From Thermomonas sp. (lineage in GTDB: Bacteria; Pseudomonadota; Gammaproteobacteria; Xanthomonadales; Xanthomonadaceae): a stretch of 64,000 bases of DNA. The notes under the pieces are model-generated. The model saw only the letters and a program-made list of their open reading frames with translations. It was not told where the DNA came from and ran no database searches. The stretch spans positions 868,001 through 932,000 of the forward strand of contig JADKKV010000005.1 of the NCBI GenBank assembly GCA_016720345.1, given 5' to 3'. Below are positions 10,443 through 20,402 of the stretch, in pieces. The first letter of the stretch is position 1. Each line of letters starts with the position of its first letter. A program made the translations under genes and the position numbers.

Positions 10443-11354
10443 TCAGACTGACAGTGCGGCCTGCCTCAGTCCCGGGAAACCGAGCTTCTCGCGCTGCGCG
10501 AAATACGCCTCGGCGACCGCCTGCGACAGCTTGCGCACGCGCAGGATGAAGCGCTGGCGCTCGGTGACGCTGATCGCGCGGCGCGCATCCAGCAGGTTGA
10601 AGCTGTGGCTGGCCTTGCACACCTGGTCGTAGGCCGGCAGCGGCAGGCCCAGTTCGATCAGCTTGAAGGCCTCGGCTTCGCAGGCGTCGAAGCGGTGGAA
10701 AAGTTCGGCCACGTCGGCGTGCTCGAAGTTGTAGGCGCTCTGCTCCACTTCGTTCTGGTGGTAGACGTCGCGGTAGGTGACCGGGGTGCCGTCCGGGCCA
10801 TGGGTCCAGACGATGTCGAACACGTTGTCCACGTTCTGCAGGTACATGCACAGGCGCTCGAGGCCGTAGGTGATCTCGCCGAGCACCGGCCGGCATTCGA
10901 GGCCGCCGGCCTGCTGGAAATAGGTGAACTGGGTGATCTCCATGCCGTTCAACCACACTTCCCAGCCCAGGCCCCAGGCGCCAGGGTCGGGCGATTCCCA
11001 GTTGTCCTCGACCAGCCGCAGGTCATGCACCAGCGGGTCGATCCCGAGCGACTTCAGCGATTCGAAATACAGCTCGACGATGTTGTCCGGCGACGGCTTC
11101 ATCGCCACCTGGTACTGGTAGTAGCGCTGCAGGCGGTTCGGGTTCTCGCCGTAGCGGCCGTCGGTGGGGCGCCGGCACGGCTGCACGTAGGCCGCGTTCC
11201 ACGGCTCCGGGCCCAGCGCGCGCAGGAAGGTGGCCGGATGGAAGGTGCCGGCGCCGACCTCCAGGTCCAGCGGCTGGATCAGCACGCAGCCCTGCTGCGC
11301 CCAGTACGTGTTCAGGCGCTGGATGAGTTGCTGGAACGTGATCGCGACGGCCAT
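10443..11354 (-). CDS. glyQ: Glycyl-tRNA synthetase alpha subunit
   Basis: Catalytic alpha subunit of the tetrameric glycyl-tRNA synthetase. 303 residues, the normal length, with the hallmark segments [27 protein letters not shown] and [20 protein letters not shown]. The ATG at 11354 begins [10 protein letters not shown] as in homologues; the longer frame upstream lacks similarity. Intact, unlike glyS. A TATACT -10-like box lies about 30 bases upstream. Two exported-protein genes intervene before glyS, whereas the two subunit genes are adjacent in most bacteria. Confidence 0.96.
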   Translation of the reverse strand: MAVAITFQQLIQRLNTYWAQQGCVLIQPLDLEVGAGTFHPATFLRALGPEPWNAAYVQPCRRPTDGRYGENPNRLQRYYQYQVAMKPSPDNIVELYFESLKSLGIDPLVHDLRLVEDNWESPDPGAWGLGWEVWLNGMEITQFTYFQQAGGLECRPVLGEITYGLERLCMYLQNVDNVFDIVWTHGPDGTPVTYRDVYHQNEVEQSAYNFEHADVAELFHRFDACEAEAFKLIELGLPLPAYDQVCKASHSFNLLDARRAISVTERQRFILRVRKLSQAVAEAYFAQREKLGFPGLRQAALSV

Positions 11355-11382
11355 CGGGCTTGGGATTGCGGCGGGGCCGGCT

Positions 11383-11388
11383 AGTATA
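11383..11388 (-). promoter_or_regulatory. Candidate glyQ -10 box (TATACT)
   Basis: TATACT on the minus strand, about 30 bases before the glyQ ATG, in the 71-bp gap between the divergent glyQ and amidotransferase genes. No good -35 is visible 17 bases upstream, so this is a weak call. Confidence 0.35.
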
Positions 11389-11425
11389 AGTGCGCCGCTT
11401 GCCCACCCCGCCGCGACGACGCCCG

Positions 11426-12164
11426 ATGACCGCACCTTCCTGATCCTCGAAACCGGCCAACCCGTTGCCTCGATGCGCCGGCATGGCAGCTTCGCCCACT
11501 GGATCCGGGTCGCGGCCGGGCTGGCGCGCGACGAGGCGGTGGTGGTCGATGTCGAGCATGGCGAAGCGCTGCCCAGCCGCGAGGGCTTCGCCGGGGCGAT
11601 CGTCACCGGCTCGGCGGCGATGGTCACCGACCGCCACGACTGGAGCGAACGCAGCGCGCACTGGCTGCGCGAGTCCGCGCACGCCGGCCTGCCGCTGCTA
11701 GGGATCTGCTACGGCCACCAGCTGATCGCGCATGCGCTTGGCGGTGAGGTGGGCGACAACCCGAACGGCCGCGAGATGGGCACGGTCTGCCGGACCTGCA
11801 CCCGCCGGCGCAGCAGGACCCGCTGTTCGCCGGGCTGCCGGCGCGCTTCCCGGCGCAGGCCACCCACCTGCAGAGCGTGCTGCGGCTGCCGCAGGGCGCC
11901 ACCCTGCTGGCCAGGTCCGGGCAGGACCCGGCGCATGCGTTCCGCTGGGGCGACGCGGTCTGGGGTCTGCAGTTCCACCCGGAGTTCAGCACCACCCACA
12001 TGCGTGGCTACATCCGCGCCCGCAGCGACGCCCTGGCTGGCGAAGGCCGCTGCGGCCGGCGGCTGGCGCGCGACGTCAGCGCCGCCCCGCAGGCGCGGCG
12101 GGTGCTGCGGCGGTTCGTGCGGCATGCACGCCAGCATCCGGGGGCTGGATCGCGCCCGGGTTGA
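11426..12164 (+). CDS. Class I glutamine amidotransferase (GMP synthase-like), two apparent frameshifts
   Basis: Stand-alone GATase domain that would release ammonia from glutamine for an unidentified acceptor. About 246 residues. The nucleophile elbow [17 protein letters not shown] carries the catalytic Cys, and LQFHPEFS supplies the His/Glu pair. The start is ATG 11426 (MTAP), but one base is missing near 11438, where CCTTTCC appears as CCTTCC; after restoration it reads [10 protein letters not shown] second missing base near 11790 separates REMGTV from [10 protein letters not shown]. It resembles proteins annotated as GMP synthase-like amidotransferases, but the synthetase half is absent, so a role in GMP synthesis is not implied. 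Confidence 0.8.
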
Positions 12165-12208
12165 GTATGCTGGGCGCCATTGGCTGGCTGGACTTTGGGG
12201 ATACCGGA

Positions 12209-13125
12209 ATGACGACGCGTGCCGTGGGACCTGGCGCAGGCATCGAGTGGCTGAAGCAGGCGTTCAACCTGGGCGCAGCAACCCGCAGGCGATCTTCGGC
12301 GGTGCCGCGCTGCTGCTGGCCACGCTGGGCGCCGGGGCGATCGGCCTGAGCCTGGTGCTGGTGCTGGCGTCGACCGCGCTGGATGCGGATCCGACCGCCT
12401 CGCTGGCGGTCTCGCTGGTGGTCGGGCTGGGGATCGCGATGCTGATGGCGGCGATGATGGTGGGCTACCTGCGCCTGCTGCATGCGGTCGAGCAGGGCCG
12501 GCCGGCCGGCGCCGGCGACGTGTTCGCCGGCTTCACCGACCTGCCCGCCAGCGGCCGCGCGATCGGCTTCATGCTGCTGCTGACGGTTGCCCAGTACGTG
12601 CTGGTGATTGGCCTGGTCAGCATGTTCGCCCACGAATTCGGCGTCTGGTACATCGACAGCCTGAAGGCCTCGATGGCCGGGCAGGCGGCGGAACCGATGA
12701 CCGCGCTGCCGCAGGGCTTCGGCACCGCGTTCGTGCTGATGGCGGCGATCGGGCTGTTCGCCTACGCGGTGCAGGCGGTTGGCCTGGGCCAGATCGCGAA
12801 CGGTGGCGCGGGCATCCGTGGCGCGCTCGCCGACGGCGTGGCCGGCGCGGCGAAGAACCTGTTGCCGCTGCTGGTGTTCCTGCTGGTACTGCTGGTGGCG
12901 GGCCTGGTGCTGATGCTGGTGGTGGGCCTGCTGGCGGCGATCGTCGGCGTGATCGCCAACCTGGTTGGCGCCTGGCTGCTGCTGGTGGTCGGGATCCCGC
13001 TCTACCTCGGGTTCCTGCTGGCGATGTTCGTGGTGATGTTCGGGGTGATGTATTTCGTGTGGCGCGACATCTGCGGCGAGGGCGAGGCACCGGCCGCGCC
13101 GGCCGACGACCGGATCGAACTCTAG
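12209..13125 (+). CDS. BPSS1780-family integral membrane protein (one apparent frameshift)
   Basis: About 305 residues with six or so hydrophobic segments (for example ALLLATLGAGAIGLSLVLVL and LLVFLLVLLVAGLVLMLVVG) and the N-terminal pattern GIEWLKQAFNLG...NPQAIFGGA typical of this uncharacterised family. ATG 12209 is preceded by a G-rich stretch. A base is missing near 12278, between FNLG and RSNPQ; the earlier ATG at 12168 is possible but has no support. Its stop TAG lies in CTAG, which is also the stop of the convergent RDD gene. Function unknown. Confidence 0.75.
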
Positions 13126-13846
13126 AGGCCCAGCACCTGCTCGATCGCCGCCTGCATCGCGGCCTGCAACCAGGCGTACAGCCAGGCCACGGCGGCGACC
13201 AGCGCGATCGCCTGCAGCGCCAGCCATGCGCGGGCCCACCACGGCAGGCGCGGCGAAGCGGTGGCGCGGTGCACGCGGGTATCGCTGATGCGGTCGTGCA
13301 GCGCCAGCTGCTTCGGCGGCAGCAACACCAACGCATGCCCGGCATTGAGCGTGAGCCAGGACAGGCCGGCGGCGAGGTGGCGCACCAGCGCATGCCCGGC
13401 CTTCAGGCGGCGGCCGTGCGCATCCGTCACCACCAGCCCGAGCGCGCGCTTGCCCGGCGTGGCCTGCCACCGCGACTGTTCGAACAGCACCGCCCACGGC
13501 AGCGCCAGCAGCGCATACAGCAACACCGGCGTGGCCAGGACCGCGCCCACCGACAGCTCCACCGGGCCATGGCAGCGGCCATCGCCGGATCCAGCAGCAG
13601 GCGCCGGGCCAGATCGAGCAGCGGTTGCGGCGCGTCCAGCGCCTCGCCCAGCAGGCGCGGCAGTTCGCGGGCGAGCTCCTGCAGCGCATCGCGCGCATCG
13701 GCCAGCGCCCGGCTGGTCCTCGCCATGCCGAGCAGCGCCACCAGTGGCAACAGGCAGGCCGCATCCAGCGACCAGGCCGCGTAGCGCAGCCAGAAACCGG
13801 CCGCCGCCGGCGCCTCAGCGCGGGCTTGCGGGGCTGGCGCTGGCAC
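13122..13846 (-). CDS. RDD-family membrane protein (one apparent frameshift)
   Basis: About 241 residues. The N-terminal FWLRYAAWSLDAACLLPL carries the R...D signature, and a transmembrane segment precedes WQATPGKRALGLVVTDAHGRRL, the second signature. A frame change near 13562 sits within an otherwise continuous AMAP/VELSVG junction. RDD proteins are small multi-pass membrane proteins, some linked to cation exchange; no substrate can be named here. The start overlaps the end of tatC by 32 bases, so it is probably translated from the tat transcript. Confidence 0.75.
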
Positions 13847-14571
13847 GCGGCGACACCATCGAGGCGGCGATGATCCCGGCCTCGTACAGCAGGCACATCG
13901 GGATCGCCAGCAGCAGCTGGCTGACCACGTCGGGTGGGGTCACGATCGCGGCGATCACGAAGATCCCGACCACCGCGTAACCACGGCCTTCGCGCAGCTG
14001 CGCCGGGGTCACCCAGCCAAGCAGCGCCAGGATCACCAGCGCCACCGGCAGCTCGAAGCTCAGGCCGAAGGCGAGGAACAGCACCAGCACGAAGTCGAGG
14101 TAGGCGCTGATGTCGGTCATCATCGCCACCCCGTCCGGGGGTCACCCGGGCGAGGAAGCCGAACACCATCGGCAGCACCAGGAAGAAGGCGAACGCGCAG
14201 CCGGCGTAGAACAGCGCCAGCGCCGAACCCAGCAGCGGCAGCGCGAGTTTCTTCTCGCGCCGGTACAGGCCCGGCGCCACGAAGGCCCAGTCCTGGTACA
14301 GCAACCACGGCATCGTCACCAGCAGGGCCACGAAGAACGCCAGCTTCATCGGCGCGAAGAACGGCGAGGCCACCTGGGTGGCGATCAGCTGGCCGCCCTT
14401 CGGCAGCTTGTCCAGCAGCGGTTGCGCCAGCAGCGCATACAGCTTGTTGGCGAACGGCAGCAGGCACAGCAGCGCCAGCACCAGCCCGGCGACCCCGCGC
14501 AGCACCCGCGAACGCAGCTCCAGCAGGTGCGCCACCAACGGGCGATCGCCGTCGAGGCCCGGCTCAGACAT
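13815..14571 (-). CDS. tatC: Sec-independent translocase subunit TatC (one apparent frameshift)
   Basis: Multi-pass receptor core of the twin-arginine translocase, which binds the RR signal peptide of folded exports. About 252 residues, normal size. It begins MSEPGLDGDRPLVAHLLELR and has the typical transmembrane segments, including KLAFFVALLVTMPWLLYQ and the late IVTPPDVVSQLLLAIPMCLLYE. One extra G in a run near 14136-14141 breaks the frame between FLARVTP and DGVAMMTD. ATG 14571 overlaps the tatB stop (ATGTCTGA). Confidence 0.9.
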
Positions 14572-14922
14572 CGCGCGGCTCGCGGGCCGATGCGGCCGCG
14601 TGCACGGGTTCGGCAACGCCACGGCGTCCGATCCGGCTTCGGCTTCGGCTTCGGCTTCGAGCGATTCGCGGGTGTCGGCGGCCAGCGCGTGCAGCTCGCG
14701 TTCGCTGTCCTCCAGCGCCTGCCTGCCGTCCTGCAGGCTGCGCCGGAGTTCCTCGCTGGCCAGTTCGCTTTCCAGCTCGGCCTTCACCGAATACCAGTGC
14801 GCGCGCGCCTTGCGTACCCACAGCCCGGTGAAGCGCGCGGCCTTGGGCAGGCGCTCCGGCCCCAGCACCACCAGCGCGACCAGGGCGACCAGCAGCATTT
14901 CGCCGAAGGAGAAATCGAACAT
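14564..14922 (-). CDS. tatB: Sec-independent translocase subunit TatB (one apparent frameshift)
   Basis: Single-pass receptor partner of TatC. The N-terminus MFDFSFGEMLLVALVALVVL contains the hydrophobic helix and a conserved Glu, followed by the GPERLP hinge and an amphipathic, charged tail. Length about 119 residues. As printed, the frame runs on into tatC. Near 14622 one base is missing; restoring it gives VAEPVHAAASAREPRDV and a stop overlapping the tatC ATG. The apparent TatB-TatC fusion is therefore an artefact of the indel. 15 bases downstream of tatA. Confidence 0.88.
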
Positions 14923-14937
14923 CGGCGCGGGCGCGGC

Positions 14938-15177
14938 TCAGCGCGCCGCGTCGTCGCGGTCGCGCGCGTTCTCGGGCGGGGAAGTGCCTTCCGCCGGCGG
15001 CCTGGCGTCGTCGCCGATGCGTGCGGTGGGCTTGGCATCGTCGCCGCGCATGCCCTTCTTGAACTCGTCGACCGCCTTGCCGAGGTCGCGGGCGCCACCG
15101 GTGAGCTTCTTGGTGCCGAAGACCAGCAGGATGATCACCAGCACGATCAACCAGTGCCAGATGCTGAAGCTGCCCAT
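14938..15177 (-). CDS. tatA: Sec-independent translocase subunit TatA
   Basis: 79-residue pore-forming subunit. It has an N-terminal helix ([16 protein letters not shown]), then [21 protein letters not shown], the conserved hinge and amphipathic helix, and an acidic tail. First gene of the tatA-tatB-tatC-RDD operon. Intact and of normal length. Confidence 0.95.
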   Translation of the reverse strand: MGSFSIWHWLIVLVIILLVFGTKKLTGGARDLGKAVDEFKKGMRGDDAKPTARIGDDARPPAEGTSPPENARDRDDAAR

Positions 15178-15240
15178 GGATGCACCGAAAGATGGAGGAA
15201 TTGCGCCAATTCTAGCGCCGATCCACCGGCGCCCCGTGGC

Positions 15241-16070
15241 TCAGGGCTTGCTGGCGGGTGCCGCCACCGGCTCCAGCGGGGTGGTGGTGGCGGGGTTGGG
15301 GTCGGCCAGCGGCTGCACCTGCACGCCGTCCGCCGCGGGTGCGCTGTTCGCCGGCGGCGCGGCGGCGGCGCGTGCGCGCCGGGCGGCCGCGGTGGCCTCT
15401 TCGAGTGCATCGCGGAAGCCGTTGATCGCGGCCGAGGGTGCGCCCGGGGCGCGGCCTTCGAACACCGCCCGCGGGGTCGTGCCCTCGCCATAGGCGGTGC
15501 GGTTGGCGCCGTTGTCGATGCTGAGCACGGCGCCGTCCAGCGCCACCCCGGCGAACAGTCCGCGCGCGCGCGACCACGACCAGATCTCCGCCTTCAACGC
15601 GCCATCGGTGGCGGCGAAGGCATTGCGGCCGACCGGTCCCGCGGCGATGCCCGCATCCGCGCCAAGGGTGATCTTGCCGTTGACGATGGAATCCACCCCG
15701 CGTTCGCTGCGGAACACCAGGGACCACGTCGGCGGACCGCACGCCCGCCTGCAGGCCGAAGCTGGCGCCCGCGAGCTTGACGAACACCGGGTTCGACCAG
15801 GTGCCATCGGGCGATTTCACCGCCATCAGGCCAAGCCCGCGGCGGCCGCCGAGCATGAAGCCGGCCTTGATCGTGTCGGGGACCACCACGATCGCCCTGG
15901 CTTCATCCAGCAGGCGGTCCGGGGATCGAGGATTCCGGGATCGACTGGATCTGCCGCACCACCCGCACCGCGTCGTTGGCGCGCGTGTCCTCGCGCTGGC
16001 CGGCAACGGCGGCGGTGGCGGCGAGCAATCCGGCAGGACCAGGGGCGAGGCGGGCGGGGGCGATGCGCAT
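15241..16070 (-). CDS. Exported SYLF/Ysc84-domain lipid-binding protein (two apparent frameshifts)
   Basis: About 276 residues. A short hydrophobic N-terminus is followed by a SYLF domain, with LLDEARAIVVVPDTIKAGF, RRGLGLMAVKSPDGTWSNP and an AGASFGLQAGV motif ahead of an IVNGKITLGAD segment. The C-terminal 70 residues are low-complexity Ala/Pro-rich. One extra base lies near 15917 (between SSIP and DRLLDEA) and another near 15721 (between SADVV and LVFRSERG). Bacterial SYLF proteins are mostly uncharacterised; phospholipid binding in the envelope is family-level knowledge. It stands alone upstream of tatA on the same strand. Confidence 0.8.
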
Positions 16071-16167
16071 GGGGATCTCCGGTCAGGGGCGGCAGGTTGC
16101 CATCGTGGCGATGCGGCGATGAATCGATCTTAAGTCGCGTCGCCGGCTTCGCGACCCGTGCGATCCT

Positions 16168-17139
16168 ATGCCAATGCACGACTCCTCCGATGCGCCGGCG
16201 CTGCTGCTGGTCAACCTGGGCACGCCGGCGGCACCCACCGCCGCGGCGGTGCGCCGCTATCTCGCGCAGTTCCTGCACGACCACCGGGTGGTGCAACTCA
16301 CCCGCTGGCTGTGGTGCCCGTTGCTGCACTTCGTGATCCTGCCGCTGCGCAGCCCGAAGGTGGCGCGCAAGTATGCGCAGGTCTGGATGGACGGCGGCTC
16401 GCCGCTGGCGGTGCACACCGCCGCGCTGGCGGATGCAGTGCAGGCGCGCTTGCCGGGCTGGCGGGTGGACCACGCGATGCGCTACGGCTCGCCGTCGATG
16501 GCGGACGCCTTCGCGCGCCTGCGCGCGTCCGGCGTGCGCAAGGTCCGGGTGCTGCCGCTGTATCCGCAGTATTCGACCACCACCACCGCCAGCGTCGCCG
16601 ATGCCATCGCCACCGATGCCGGCGGCCTGCAGGTGGCGATGCTCAACGACTACCACCGTGATCCGGGCTGGGCCGCCGCGGTGGCCGAGTCGATCCGCGC
16701 GCACTGGGCCACGCACGGCCGCGGCGAGCGCCTGCTGCTGTCGTTCCACGGCATCCCGCAGCGCCTGGTCGATGGCGGCGATCCGTACGCGGCGCACTGC
16801 GAGGCCAGCACGCTGGCGATCGCCGACGCACTGGGCATCCCGCGCGCGGAGATCCTGCTGACCTTCCAGTCGCGCTTTGGCCGCGAACAATGGCTGCAGC
16901 CGTATACCCAGGCCACCCTGGAGGCGCTGGCGCGCGACGGCGTGCGCACCCTCGACGTGGCCTGCCCGGGGTTCGCGGTGGACTGCCTGGAAACGCTGGA
17001 GGAAATCGCGGTGGAGAATGCAGAGGCCTTCCGCGCGGCCGGCGGCCAGGCCTTGCGCTACATCCCCTGCCTCAACGCCGGCGCCGCGCATGCCGACGCG
17101 CTGGCGGGCCTGGCGCAACGGGACCAGGGCTGGGCCTGA
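16168..17139 (+). CDS. hemH: Ferrochelatase
   Basis: Inserts Fe2+ into protoporphyrin IX, the last step of haem synthesis, at the inner-membrane face. 323 residues, standard length. The N-terminus LLLVNLGTPAAPT, the catalytic region LLLSFHGIPQR with the metal-binding His, and the late acidic CPGFAVDCLETLEEIAVEN are all family hallmarks. ATG 16168 (MPMHDSS) and ATG 16174 (MHDSS) are both possible. The stop overlaps the next start (TGATG), coupling it to the hydrolase. Confidence 0.96.
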   Translation: MPMHDSSDAPALLLVNLGTPAAPTAAAVRRYLAQFLHDHRVVQLTRWLWCPLLHFVILPLRSPKVARKYAQVWMDGGSPLAVHTAALADAVQARLPGWRVDHAMRYGSPSMADAFARLRASGVRKVRVLPLYPQYSTTTTASVADAIATDAGGLQVAMLNDYHRDPGWAAAVAESIRAHWATHGRGERLLLSFHGIPQRLVDGGDPYAAHCEASTLAIADALGIPRAEILLTFQSRFGREQWLQPYTQATLEALARDGVRTLDVACPGFAVDCLETLEEIAVENAEAFRAAGGQALRYIPCLNAGAAHADALAGLAQRDQGWA

Positions 17140-18008
17140 TGCGCGAATTCGAGATCGGGATTGCGCTCGGCCGCATCGCCGGATTGCGCAACCATGGCGA
17201 GGGCCCGCGCGTGCTGGCGCTGCATGGCTGGCTCGACAATGCCGCCAGCTTCGTGCCGCTGGCGGCGCACCTGCGCGGGATCGACCTGGTCGCGATCGAC
17301 CAGCCCGGCCACGGGCAAAGCGCGCACCTGCCGCCGGGTACCGACTATTCCTTCGTCGGCGCGCTCAATGCGGTGCTGGACGTCGCCGATGCGCTGGGCT
17401 GGGACCGCTTCGCCCTGCTCGGGCATTCGATGGGTGCCGGGATCGGCAGCATGCTCGCCGCCGCCTGCCCGCAGCGGGTCGAACGGCTGCTGGCGATCGA
17501 GGCGCTCGGCGCGCTGGCGGAAGCCCCGGAGCACACGGTGTCGCGCATGCGCGAGGCGGTACTCGCCCATCGCGGGCTGAAGGACAAGCGGCTGCGGGTG
17601 TTTCCCGACGTCGACAGCGCGGTGCGCACCCGCCAGTACGCCAGCCGGGTGCCCGGCAGCGGGCTGGACGAGGCGTCGGTACGGCTGCTGGTCGAACGCG
17701 GCCTGCGCGAAGTCGACGCCGGCGACGGCACCATCGGCTACGAATGGAGCAGCGACCCGCGCCTGACCCTGCCGACGATGACGCGGATGACCGAACCGCA
17801 GGTCGAGGACCTGGTGGCCGGGATCGAATGCCCGGTGCGGGCGATCTTCGCCGACCCGGCGCAGTCCTACCTGCCGGACGCGCTGCGCCGGCGGCGGGTG
17901 GCGCTGCTGCCGCAGGGTGAGCTGGTGGTGATCGCCGGCGGCCACCACCTGCACATGCAGCAGGCGGCCGAGGTCGCCGCCGCGATCGGCGATTTCTTCA
18001 CCGCCTGA
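17139..18008 (+). CDS. Alpha/beta-fold hydrolase
   Basis: 289 residues. Oxyanion loop LALHGWLDNA, nucleophile elbow LLGHSMGAG with Ser97, a probable acid in AIFADPAQ and the catalytic His in IAGGHHLHMQ. The ATG overlaps the hemH stop. Substrate unknown; the fold covers esterases, lipases and haloalkane-type enzymes. Intact. Confidence 0.88.
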   Translation: MREFEIGIALGRIAGLRNHGEGPRVLALHGWLDNAASFVPLAAHLRGIDLVAIDQPGHGQSAHLPPGTDYSFVGALNAVLDVADALGWDRFALLGHSMGAGIGSMLAAACPQRVERLLAIEALGALAEAPEHTVSRMREAVLAHRGLKDKRLRVFPDVDSAVRTRQYASRVPGSGLDEASVRLLVERGLREVDAGDGTIGYEWSSDPRLTLPTMTRMTEPQVEDLVAGIECPVRAIFADPAQSYLPDALRRRRVALLPQGELVVIAGGHHLHMQQAAEVAAAIGDFFTA

Positions 18009-18021
18009 GCCGGCGCGGGGG

Positions 18022-18558
18022 TCAGCCCTCGTTGCCGGTGCGCACCGCGAGCTGGGTGCCGCCGTCGTCGGCCTTCATCAGCTGGTACACCACCTGGCGC
18101 TTTTCCTTGCTGTAGATCAGGGTCGAGCTGTCGGCGCCGGACTGCATCGACATCTCGCGCTTCCAGCCCTGCGCCTGCATGGTCTTCTCGACGTCGGCCG
18201 AGACCGCGGCCAGGGTGGCGGTGGTGGCGACGTTGACCGCCTGCATGCCGCCCATGTCCATCGCGCTGCTGACCGTGCGCTGCGCCGGCAGGAACACGTC
18301 GTCCGGGAAGCCGGCGGGCAGGGCGACGCTGCCGCCGTCCTGCGCGGAGGCGACCGTCATCTCGCCCTGATCGGTCTTGATGCTGACGGTGTCGCCGTCC
18401 TGCTCGATGTCGACCTTTTCGCCGCTGGCGGTCTCGACCGCTTTCTCGAACGCCTTCTCGGCGACCGCTTCGCTGGCGCGCTGGCAGCCCGGCAAGGCGA
18501 CCACGCCGGCGACCAGCGCGGCAAGCAGCAGTCCCCGCGTCATAGGAAGTTGTGGCAT
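18022..18558 (-). CDS. Hypothetical lipoprotein
   Basis: 178 residues with a type II signal peptide. LLLAALVAGVVALPGC ends in a lipobox, so the mature protein starts at Cys and is anchored to a membrane. The rest is hydrophilic (EKVDIEQDGDTVSIKTDQGE, KREMSMQSGADSSTLIYSKE) and resembles small lipoproteins of unknown function. AGGAACA precedes the chosen ATG; an inner ATG at 18543 is also possible. Converges on the hydrolase with a 13-bp gap. Confidence 0.7.
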   Translation of the reverse strand: MPQLPMTRGLLLAALVAGVVALPGCQRASEAVAEKAFEKAVETASGEKVDIEQDGDTVSIKTDQGEMTVASAQDGGSVALPAGFPDDVFLPAQRTVSSAMDMGGMQAVNVATTATLAAVSADVEKTMQAQGWKREMSMQSGADSSTLIYSKEKRQVVYQLMKADDGGTQLAVRTGNEG

Positions 18559-18641
18559 TGCATTGTTCCTGGAATCCCTGGGTAACCCGGGCCAACGCAA
18601 TGCGGGGACTCAACCGGTCAGCAGCGTGCGCATGCGCGCCT

Positions 18642-19406
18642 TCAGCGCCGGCCCTCGGCGCGGAAATACGACCGCTCGTCGCGCCAGTGCGGGAAGCGCG
18701 TTTCCACTGCGTGCCAGAACCGGCGCGAGTGGTCGGCATGCAGCAGGTGGCAGAGTTCGTGCACCAGCACGTATTCGAAGGCGGACGGACGCGCCAGCAC
18801 CAGCGACAGGTCCAGCGACAGGGTCGCGTCCGGCGCCAGCGAGCCCCACTGGGTGGCGGTGCGCTTGAACACGATGCGGCGCGGCGGGCGCGGCAGGCCG
18901 GCGACGTACTTCGGCAGCCAGCGGCCGACATCGGCGCGGCCCTGGGCTTCGTAGAAATCGCGCAGTGCGCGTTGCAGGGCGGCATTGCCGGCGGAGGCGG
19001 GCGCGGTGAACAGCAGGCCGCCGTCGCCATCGCGGTCGAGCCGGGTTGCGCGCCCGCCCTGCCAGCGCAGCGGCGCCAGCGTGCCCCGCAGCGGCAGCGC
19101 CGTGGTGGCATCCCGCTGCAGGCCGTCACCGGCGTGTCCGGCCTGGGTCGCCAGCTGCCCGGCGAGCCAGCCGCGGTGCTCGTGCAGGAAGCGTTCGCCG
19201 GTGGCCAGGCTGGTCCGGGCCGGCAGGGTCAGGCGCACCCCGCGTTCGTCGACGCTCAGCTTGACCCGCCGCGCGCGCGGGTCGCGCACGCGCGACACGT
19301 CGATGCGGCGGCCGTCGTCGAGCACGAAGGCGATGGTGTCGCGCTGCAGCGCCGGCGGTTTCGGCGCGATGCGGGCGGGCGAGAGCAGGCGGAACAGGGA
19401 ACGCAT
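18642..19406 (-). CDS. YgjP/SprT-like zinc metallopeptidase (DUF45)
   Basis: 254 residues. The C-terminal VLVHELCHLLHADHSRRFW carries the HExxH zinc site and the third histidine expected of the M48-like YgjP/WssL group. The N-terminal half has the RRVKLSVDERGVRLTLPA segment typical of DUF45 proteins. No signal peptide, so cytoplasmic. Substrate unknown. Intact. Confidence 0.85.
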   Translation of the reverse strand: MRSLFRLLSPARIAPKPPALQRDTIAFVLDDGRRIDVSRVRDPRARRVKLSVDERGVRLTLPARTSLATGERFLHEHRGWLAGQLATQAGHAGDGLQRDATTALPLRGTLAPLRWQGGRATRLDRDGDGGLLFTAPASAGNAALQRALRDFYEAQGRADVGRWLPKYVAGLPRPPRRIVFKRTATQWGSLAPDATLSLDLSLVLARPSAFEYVLVHELCHLLHADHSRRFWHAVETRFPHWRDERSYFRAEGRR

Positions 19407-19470
19407 GCGCTGAGTGCAAGGGCTCGCTTCGCGGGGCGCGGCGAACGGCGCGCGCGGCCTCGGGGTTGCG

Positions 19471-20373
19471 TTACTCGGCCTTGCTCAGCCTGAACGCAGC
19501 TTCCAGCACGTTGAACAGGCGCTTGAACTCGCCGGCCATCAGCGCGAAGCGGGCGTCGAGTTCGGCGGCCACGTCGTCGCGGTCGGTGGATTCGAGCTGG
19601 TCAACGGCGCCATCCAGCAGCTTGAACTTGCGCACCACCAGGTCTTCGCCGAGGACGAAGCTGACGTGGTCGTCCAGCACCAGCGCCAGCCGGGTCGCCT
19701 GCTTGCCGGCTTCCAGGTGCCTGGCGATCTCATCGCCCGACAGGTCCATCCGCTGCACCTTGACCACCGCGCCGGTGTCGGTGGGATCGCGCAGCTCGCA
19801 TTCGTCGCCGAGGCTGAGGCCGTCCGGCAGCGGGTCGCCGGCAAGCCAGCCGGTGAGGATCGCGCGCGGCGCCACCTCGGCGTTCACCGGCAGCGCCGGG
19901 AAGCTGCCGAGCGCGCGGCGGATTTCGCTGACCACCGATTCGGCGTTCTTGCGCGAGGAGGTATCCACCGCGACCACGCCGAGGCTGGTGTCCAGCAGTG
20001 CGTCGCTGCGCACCGGCCGCACGAACGCGCGCGGCAGCAGTTCGGTCACCAGGTCGTCCTTCAGCCGCTTGCGGGTGCGCCCACCGGGCTTGCGGCCTTC
20101 CTTTTCCTCGATCGCGGCCAGCTTCTTCTGCAGCAGGTCGTTGACCACCGCGCCCGGCAGCAGCTTGTCCTCGCCTCCAACGGTCACCCACAGGGCGTCG
20201 TGCAGGCCATGGCTGAGCGCCTCGCCGTGCTGGCCGAACGGCGGCACGAAGCCGCGCGATGACAGCTCCATCGGACCCACCGGCTTGAGTGCGCATTCGG
20301 CGAGGTGTTGTTCGAGTTCGGACAGGTCGAGGGAAGCAGGAAAACGGAACATCGTGAGGTTGCGAAAGAACAT
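19471..20373 (-). CDS. rdgC: Recombination-associated protein RdgC
   Basis: Ring-shaped DNA-binding protein that limits RecA loading. 300 residues, normal size. It starts MFFRNLTMFRF, with SSRGFVPPFG and RKPGGRTRKRLKDDLVTELLPRAF typical of the family. ATG 20373 is chosen because homology starts there, although the frame is open well upstream. A long inverted repeat lies between it and ttcA. Confidence 0.95.
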   Translation of the reverse strand: MFFRNLTMFRFPASLDLSELEQHLAECALKPVGPMELSSRGFVPPFGQHGEALSHGLHDALWVTVGGEDKLLPGAVVNDLLQKKLAAIEEKEGRKPGGRTRKRLKDDLVTELLPRAFVRPVRSDALLDTSLGVVAVDTSSRKNAESVVSEIRRALGSFPALPVNAEVAPRAILTGWLAGDPLPDGLSLGDECELRDPTDTGAVVKVQRMDLSGDEIARHLEAGKQATRLALVLDDHVSFVLGEDLVVRKFKLLDGAVDQLESTDRDDVAAELDARFALMAGEFKRLFNVLEAAFRLSKAE

Positions 20374-20402
20374 TGGGATTCCGGTATCGAGGGAGGCGGC
20401 GC

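Noticed and set aside
12076-14922. One minus-strand frame joining TatB, TatC and downstream sequence
   Set aside because: The join depends on an indel in tatB, and after the TatC part the sequence is antisense to the BPSS1780-like gene and loses all homology.
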